Positions 57,601 to 64,000 of a stretch of 64,000 nucleotides of DNA are shown here, piece by piece. A program made the translations under genes and the position numbers. Numbering within the stretch: position 1 is the first letter of the stretch; each line of letters starts with the position of its first letter. The DNA comes from Solanum dulcamara (Eukaryota > Streptophyta > Magnoliopsida > Solanales > Solanaceae): NCBI RefSeq assembly GCF_947179165.1, contig NC_077247.1:12723501-12787500 (forward strand), read 5' to 3'. The notes under the pieces were generated by a model. It was not told where the DNA came from and made no database searches. It was given only the letters and a program-made list of their open reading frames with translations.

Positions 57601-58560
57601 AGTATGAGCAGAATTTGAGGATAGTGCTTCAGACTTTGAGAGATTAGTAGCTTTATGTTGAGTTCTCAAAGTGTGAGTTTCAGATTGACTCTGTAGCTTT
57701 TTTAGGGCATGTGGTGTCCAAGGATGGCATTATGGTGGATCAAGCAAGTTTGAAGCTATTCATGATTGGGCTAGTCCCACTATTGTGACTGCAATTTATA
57801 GCTTCGTCGAATTGGCAGGGTAGTACAAGCATTTTTTTGAGGGCTTTTCTACTATCGCGGCACTTTTAACTCGGTTGACTCGCCAGGATGTTCCCTTTGA
57901 GTGTTGTTTTCCATCAAAGAAATAAGTATAGACTATAGACTTGCAAGAGCAAGTGGAAACTTATTGGATACCCGAGACCCATAATCTTTCCTAGGAACTG
58001 CTTCACTATAAGCAAGCAAGATGAGGTCTCTCTATTTCGTAGACAATGATGCAGAGTTAGCACTACCCTGCTTTCATGCCCTATCTCACCTTCTATACCT
58101 ATGTCAACGGAGGAGTGTGAGAGGAACTTTTTGAGCTCAAGAAGTTGCTTACCACCACTCCTATATTGACTCTTCTAGTTAAGGACAGGGGCTTCATGGT
58201 TTACTGTGATGCATTAGATATTGGTTTGAGTTGTGTACTGATGCAGCGAGGCTGGGTTATTGCTTATGCGCTAAGGTAGCTTAACTTGTATGAGCATAAC
58301 TACCCCACTCATGACTTAGAGTTGACGGTGGTAGTTTTTACGCATAAGATTTGGAGGCACTACCTGTATAGAGTTCGATGTGAGATTTACACTAATCACA
58401 AGAGCCTTTAGTACGTTATGACTCAATGAGATCTTAATTCGAAGCACCATCATTGGATTGAGCTTCTAAAGGACTACGATCTCTATATTTTCTACCATCA
58501 GACAAGGAGAAATTTGTAGAGGATGCCTTGAGTAGAAAGGTAGTAAGTATGGGTAATCTA
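57601..58560 (+). pseudogene. RT connection and RNase H of E, with a ~200-bp foreign insert
   Basis: RT ends in a GFSTIAALLTRLT-like stretch near 57,840-57,890. At about 57,907-58,107 unrelated DNA interrupts. The text then resumes as ELKKLLTTTPILTLL, YCDALDIGLSCVLMQR and DLELTVVVF, with TNHKSL for the usual TDHKSL. Multiple stops. Confidence 0.82.
57907..58107. other. Insert of unknown origin in RNase H of E
   Basis: About 200 bp starting near 'tttccatcaaag' and ending near 'tatgtcaac' has no counterpart in G, whose sequence is collinear on both sides. 'gagtgt' occurs at both borders but may be native. It is not LTR- or SINE-like. An organelle DNA fragment or a filler from repair is possible. 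Confidence 0.6.
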
Positions 58561-59879
58561 GCCTTTTTATATTATGAAGCGACCTTTGGCTTTGGACATC
58601 CATTCCTTAGCCAATAAGATGATTCGGCTTGATATTTCTGATCCTAGGTGTGTGCTAGCTTATGTGGGAGTTCAATCATCCTATTAGATAGAATCCGCAA
58701 TCGTAAGTTCAAGGATGAGGATTTGGTTGCTCTTTAGGATAAGGTTTTAGGAGGTGGCACCAATCAGGCCACCTTATATATAGACAGGGTATTGAGGTTT
58801 TATGGTCGTCTATGTGTTCCAAGAGTTGGGGGTTTAACCTAGTTGATCCTTAGAAAGGCCCATGATTCCAGATACTCTATCCATCTGAGCACCTCAAATA
58901 TGTATCATACTTGAGGCAGCATTACTGGTAGAGCACCATAAGGAGAGACATTGAAGATTATATATCTTATTTTCTAAGTTTTCAGTAGGTGAAGGACGAG
59001 CATTTAAGGCCTGATTGTGAGTTTCAGAGGTTACACCTTTTTTAGTGGAAATGGGAACGTAGCACCATGGACTTCATTGTGGGATTGCCTCGCACTTCTA
59101 GAGGTATTGATAATGTTTTGGTCATCATTGATCAATTGACCTAGTCAGCATACTTCCTCCCTATTCAAACTTCCTACAATGTCGAGAGGTTGGCCCGTAT
59201 CTATATTTGGGATGTAGTTCATCTTCATGGTATGCCAGTTTCTATCATTTCAGACTGGGGATCATATGACACCTCCAACTTTTGGAGGACTTTCCAGAAA
59301 GAGTTGGGCACCTATGTCGACCTTAGCACAACTTTTTATCTGCAGACTCATGGTCTATCGAAGAGCACTATTTAGGTTCTTGAGGATATATTGTGGGATT
59401 GTGTTATGAATTTTAGAGGTTAGTAGGACCAATTTTTGCCTTTGGCTAAGTTTGCGTATAACAACATCTACCACTCTACTATTATATCCCTATTTGAGGC
59501 CTTATATGGTAGGCGTTGCCGCTTTTCGATTGGTTGGTTTAAGCCTATGGAGCCCAAGCCACATTGATACAAGAGGCCTTAGATCATGTGAGGGTAATTT
59601 ATAATAGTCTTAGTACAGCTCAGAGAAGACACCGTAGTTATTCAAATCATAGGTGTCGGCCATTGAGATTTGCCATTGGTGATAGGGTATTCCTCCGTGT
59701 ATCGCCCATGATATGCGTGATGAGATTTAGGAGGCGGGGCAAACTTATCCCTAGATAAATTGGCTCTTTTGATATTTTGAAGATAGATGGTTAACTTGCA
59801 TTTAAGTTAACTTTACCCCCATCCTTCTCAGCTATCCATCCAGTTTTCCATGTTTTGATGCTACGTTAGTATGTTCTAG
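58561..59879 (+). pseudogene. Integrase of E
   Basis: The zinc-finger region near 58,860-58,990 is damaged (YSIHLSTSNMYHT then a stop-broken segment). The core includes TMDFIVGLPRTS, VLVIIDQLT, and at 59,190-59,375 HGMPVSIISDWG (for SDRG) and TTFYLQTHG. The C-part (59,564-59,758) has RVIYNSLSTAQRRHRSYSNHR, FRRRGKLIP. Many stops and frame changes. Confidence 0.85.
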
Positions 59880-60107
59880 ATAAGTCTCATATGCTATAGT
59901 ATGATGTAGTCGAGTTGGGTGATCTCCTAACTTATATTGAGGAGCTAATATCTATCTTAGACAAATATGTGAGGTAGTTTCAATTCATATCCATTCATGT
60001 GGTTAAGGTTCATTGGAGACACCGTCCAGTCGAGGAGGCTACCTAGGAGACCTAGTATAAGATGCAGGAGTAGATCCTCAACTTATTTGATCCTTCAAGT
60101 ACTTCTT
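59880..60107 (+). pseudogene. Chromodomain of E
   Basis: The plus frame LTYIEELISILDKYVR, a stop, then VVKVHWRHRPVEEAT and LNLFDPSSTS before the terminal stop. The pattern V..V.W..RP.EEATWE is the chromovirus chromodomain; three stops replace expected Gln or Trp codons. It identifies E, and by similarity F and the TGTAATGACC LTRs, as chromoviruses. Confidence 0.85.
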
Positions 60108-60841
60108 GACTCTTGCTTTCGTGCATGAAAGTTCTTTTAGTAGTGGATGTTGTAATGACCTTCCAAATCATTTTTGGGTTAATGCATTCATTTGTTATTT
60201 TAAGCATTCTATAAAGACCCCAAGTCATTATGACTTGCTGGCACTAAATGTTAGGTCGCCTGGACGTTCTTTTGGGTTTTATGCCCATTTTCCTATTTTG
60301 GAGCTTTTGAAACTTGAAAAGTTGATTTCGGCCATAACTGTAGGTAAACAACCTCAGAATGGAATTTTAACGGATCCATAAGCTTCAAAATAGCCAAATA
60401 AGGCTTATAGCATGGTCGGCATGAATATCGAGGCTTTCAGTATGAGTTTGGGGCCATTTGGCGCTTTAGCCTTCTAAATTTGGCCAAAGGTTGACTTTGG
60501 TCAATATTCTTGAAAAATGCACTCAGATGAAAATTTCATTAGTGCGGATAGTTCTAGAATGTCGAGTTTGGTCTAGAATGACTCTTTGTGCGCTTCCCAA
60601 GGCTTTTGATCAAATTTTAAGGATCATCGTGGAATTTAGATAAATATGGCACTTGGATGTGGAACCCGCCTTTTATAAAAATGGTCTCGTATGAATAATT
60701 TAATTGCACCATTGTGTTCGAAATGTCAACTTTGGTTTGGTAGCATATCTCATCTGCGTGCACGGAGCTCCGAACAAATCTCGAGCACCCCATCAGAGAC
60801 TTAGCCATTTCCAAAACACAGGTGATGTAGCTGACTCTAGT

Positions 60842-61035
60842 GTCATCGCTAAAGTGGCCCTTGGTCGGTAAAGTGACCATGGTGTCGCTAAAGCGATGGT
60901 TAGCCCTAGGCGGTTCTTGCTTAAGTGATAGTGCCTTAGCTAATGTCACTTTAGAGACATGGGTCTCGCTTTAGCAAGACCCGCCTCTTTATGGGGATCA
61001 CTTAAGTGACCTTCGAAGTCTCTTTTGCGATGTTT
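60842..61035. repeat. GTCGCTTAAGCGAC-type palindromes in E's 3' LTR
   Basis: gtcgctaaagcgat, gcttaagtgata, tcgctttagcaagac and cacttaagtgac repeat within 190 bp, at the place equivalent to 53,215-53,405. The two LTRs differ in order and number of motifs more than in their flanks. Confidence 0.82.
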
Positions 61036-62031
61036 GGAATTTATTATAAGTCCCAATTTCAATTTTAATTCTCCAACTTTAAACTCTCTTTTCTCTCTCA
61101 TTTCTTGGTAGATTTTGGTGATTCAAAGGCTTAAATATTTGTAATTTCTAGGATAAGGTGTCGAGGGCTTTGGAAAGTTTTTGGGAACATTCGTTCAAGG
61201 TATAATCATGCTACAACCTGATGTCCTTGTTGAATCTTTGACCTTAAATTCTGAAATATTGCATGTGCTTGTTTGGGCTATTACGAGCCCTGAATGGTGT
61301 TCCATTTTGGATCACAAGTTCAGGGAGGTATTTACGATCATTTCACGGATCAATTCCAAAATTACTAGAGCAGATCCCACATTCTCATTTTTAACTCCAA
61401 AATTGCCCCATCTCTGATTTTAATAATTCTAGTGTTAGAACGACCAAATAACATTATAATTTTATTTTTGATAGCATGGCACCATTCCAAGGCCGTGTAG
61501 AAGAAAAAAACTCTGGTTAAATGATTTTAACCGAGCGTGATCGACCTACAAGTAGGCTACGACTTCCCTCTCCTTATACTGAGCATGATTAAGCAGTTGT
61601 ATGTTGAATTGTGTGGTTTTGGGTGTGTTGGTGGTTGATTATGTTAAATTTCCAAAATCCATGTCTTAGGCTATAGTTTGGATATTTCGAGCGGTTGAAG
61701 CATATCTATAGTATTTGATGATTATTTATACCTTGTGATGTGCCCTTGTATGACTTATTGTTGTTGTTGGAAGCATGCTTGGCCAAGTATACTTGAGTCT
61801 GATAGTCTGGGCCTTAGCTATGCAGTAACACCAGTTTTGGAACCTCTTATCCATAATGCCTTATTCCTTCAATTTGGGATTACTTGATTATTGGTTTGGA
61901 ATCTACTCGTCGATTCTGGTTGGATATGGTTCGAGATGGAGTGATTTATTGATGGCACTCGGGTAAGGGGTACACCCTATGATGCTCGGTTGGCCTCTGA
62001 TCCAATTTCTAGTCGATTCGCTTTTATTTGT

Positions 62032-62412
62032 GGTTCAAGAACTCACTCCACTGGGTGTGGTTCAAGTCCTTGTCTTGGTATCGTCGGCTCGGTTAAAGTC
62101 TCTGGCTTTCTTCAGCACTGGTTCAAGTCCACCGCCATTTGCAATCATGGTTCAATTCCATAGTTACCTTTAACCTTGGTTCATGTCTATAACTACTTTC
62201 AGCATGGTTCAAGTCCATAGCTACTTTCACCTCCTTGGTCAGACTTATACGTGGTTCAAGTCCACGATTATCCTTAGCCTTGGTTCTTGTCCTTGGCTAC
62301 TCCAAATCTTGGTTCAAGTCCTTCATTCTTTTATTTTCATTAGGTTCAAGTCCTTAACTCTTTCCAATTTTGGTTAAAACTTCAGGCTCATGGAATGGTT
62401 CGGCTCAAGTTC
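62032..62412 (+). repeat. B-box/T-arm-like motif array in E's 3' LTR
   Basis: About 12-14 motifs of the ggttcaagtcc type with the same order as in the 5' LTR (for example ggttaaagtct, ggttcaagtcc, ggttcaattcc). Confidence 0.82.
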
Positions 62413-63166
62413 GTGGGAAGTCGTGGCATTGTTGGAACTTCATCAGATTCTCTTATTACACTTCAACTCTTCCTTGCACCTATCGAGTGGGTTTTGCTTC
62501 TAACCTGTGCACGAGCGTACCCGTCAGGTTTATGGGAGCCCGGTCAAATTTAGTTAACTACTCTCATTTCTTTGTGTGTAGTACGCTCGTGTGCATACCT
62601 ATTAGATTTCTCAGACTTGCTTCTAGTGGTGTTTTAGATTCTTGCATTTAATATTACTTTTGCTTTTCTTGCTAAGTCAGCCTATGATTCCTATTGGGTA
62701 CCTGCTGTTTTGGTACTCATACTATACATTACATCTTTTTTTATGATGCAGGTCCAAGAATCAGCTATCAGCGTTGATCTCAAGTAAGATGCAGTCATAT
62801 TTGGAGGCGAGGGTGAGCAAACAACATTCGAGATTTACCATCTCCTTTTGTATATATATATATTGACTTGTATTTTGCTTTTTGAGACAGTCTTGTTTCT
62901 ATGGTCCACTTTTAGGACTTGTACTATTTTGTTAACAGCTCTGTATATGTGACTTCCAGGTCTGGGAGGGAACTTTTAATTATATATAGTTTTGGCTTGC
63001 TTCCACTTCTTATTATATGATTCCGTTATTTATGTTATTGTTTAGTGAGTTTAGTTTTTCTGCCCTTAATTCCATTACTTGTAGTTTCAGGATACGAGTT
63101 GACTTGCCTATTGGAGGATTATAGTAAGCGTCATAATGACTCGAGGAATCGGATCGTGACAAATAT

Positions 63167-64000
63167 AGATAATGTTCTACATAAAAAAAGAATTTTAAAA
63201 TCATTGTAAGGGCAAATATTCATGTATATACTGATAATTGTTTGTCTGGGAGTGTTCATTATAATTAATTGACATATACAGGAAAGTGAAAATCTTCTAC
63301 TAGGTAATTGTAAAGCTTGCGCATACTCAAATGAATAGGTTGTCAACAACTGACAAAATTTTACATTTGTTTTACTTACAATAAAAATGATTTTTGATAT
63401 CTATGTTTTCTCTTGACTAACATATGCTCATTAGTTGAATATAATTATGATTTCCTTTAAATTATGTTTCATAATTAAAATAATTCATGACCACTATAAT
63501 TCATAATATTTTTAAAGGCTCATGGTGAGTCCTATTAAAGTTTGGACTTGATGTTATTGATTGAATGTAAGACGATTGATTTAAGTCTCATCACATCAAG
63601 AGGGTAAGACGTCGCATTTAAGTTTGGATGCAATATGATAATATAATGTTAGGTTTAAGTCCCACCAAATTATGGCCTACCAAGCCTTCTTATGGATAGG
63701 ACGTTGGGTTCAAGGCCCAACACACTATATTGATGATATAACGATGACTATGAAAAAAATTATTTGATGAAAAATCATGAACCATGTGCCACTTGACTTG
63801 CTCATTCCCTTAACTGAATGTGGTAGCACTACATGATTAGTCTGAAAGATGACAACAATTATAGAGGTTGTATAAATGTACATAGGCATGACAAAGGACA
63901 AAATAATAAAAGTCATAATTGTGGTAAAAATGAAGAAAATTATGGGTTTTCCTAATAGTCCTTCAAATGTGAAAGTAATTTTATCATCAAAATGATAAAA
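63167..64000 (+). mobile_element. Continuation of the copia internal region, cut by the window edge
   Basis: It resumes at the position equal to 44,345 and parallels 44,345-45,260, including gatgttattgattgaatgtaag (one copy only), aggtttaagtccca and ttgggttcaaggccca. Protein-coding remnants would lie beyond the window. Confidence 0.88.

Larger units (their letters stand above)
52526..63161 (+). mobile_element. Chromovirus 'E' (Ty3/gypsy, Tekay/Del-like), full length but decayed
   Basis: 10.6 kb, inserted in copia internal DNA. Flanks are AATGT (52,521-52,525) and AATAT (63,162-63,166); the uninterrupted site 'aaaatgtaaatcatgt' is visible at 44,335. It has LTR-gag-protease-RT-RNase H-integrase-chromodomain-LTR. 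The end of the 5' LTR, the primer-binding site and the leader are deleted (junction near 55,077). All domains carry stops. Confidence 0.92.
60151..63161 (+). mobile_element. 3' LTR of E, 3.0 kb
   Basis: It starts TGTAATGACCTTCC after a weak purine stretch (agtagtggatgt) and ends ATCGTGACA. Complete relative to F except for scattered short deletions. Frames within are chance. Confidence 0.92.

Overview
This window looks like pericentromeric or otherwise repeat-rich chromosomal DNA of a flowering plant, most likely Solanaceae. The base composition is AT-rich with no bacterial operon structure. It holds several long-LTR Ty3/gypsy chromoviruses, a tRNA-derived SINE close to the tobacco TS/SolS type, and an ORF of the 'putative plant transposon protein' kind that is abundant in nightshade genomes. 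The family assignment is from memory of repeat families; the species cannot be fixed. I found no intact host gene, rRNA, tRNA gene or CRISPR array. Nearly every longer open frame is a piece of a decayed retroelement or a chance frame.

Layout. (1) 1-12,804: an LTR fragment, then LTR 'A' (1,747-12,804, family beginning TGTAATGACC), broken up by three solo LTRs: J (3,510-5,746, minus, 5-bp duplication CTTAG), B (6,043-10,999) and C (8,184-10,932, inside B, duplication TTATC). A 0.99-kb tandem duplication copied the B/A junction before C landed. (2) 12,805-19,076: AT-rich spacer with a (TA)n tract, a Mutator-like end fragment, two A-family LTR fragments facing each other as an inverted repeat (14,183-16,371), and a decayed Ty1/copia 5' half. 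(3) 19,077-43,560: chromovirus F (plus strand, 3.4-kb 5' LTR), cut inside its reverse transcriptase by the complete chromovirus G (24,919-34,853, minus strand, 5-bp duplication AACYG), then by non-autonomous element H (35,425-about 41,332, minus) and LTR I (to 43,514). Only the last 46 bp of a matching 3' LTR follow. (4) 43,561-64,000: Ty1/copia sequence arranged internal-LTR-internal-LTR-internal. It is interrupted by the TS-like SINE, by solo LTR D (48,656-51,826, which itself carries an 822-bp Mutator-like element) and by full-length chromovirus E (52,526-63,161).

The elements do not cooperate in a pathway; the logic is stratigraphic. The copia units are the oldest layer in the right half, the TGTAATGACC chromoviruses inserted into them, and G, H, I, B, C, J, the SINE and the Mutator-like element came later. 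Coding regions are riddled with stops, many explicable as C-to-T (or G-to-A) changes, as expected for long-methylated, silenced DNA.

The strongest unexplained structure is inside the LTRs. Two LTR copies carry long arrays of GGTTCAAGTCC-like motifs that match the RNA polymerase III B box / tRNA T-arm consensus. Almost every LTR family also carries its own private set of short palindromes (CGATCG, GTCGCTTAAGCGAC, GGCGC..GCGCC, GCCAC..GTGGC, TGATGGTCCATCA, TACGGGTCGTA). Within the TGTAATGACC family the palindrome set changes from copy to copy while the flanks stay alignable.
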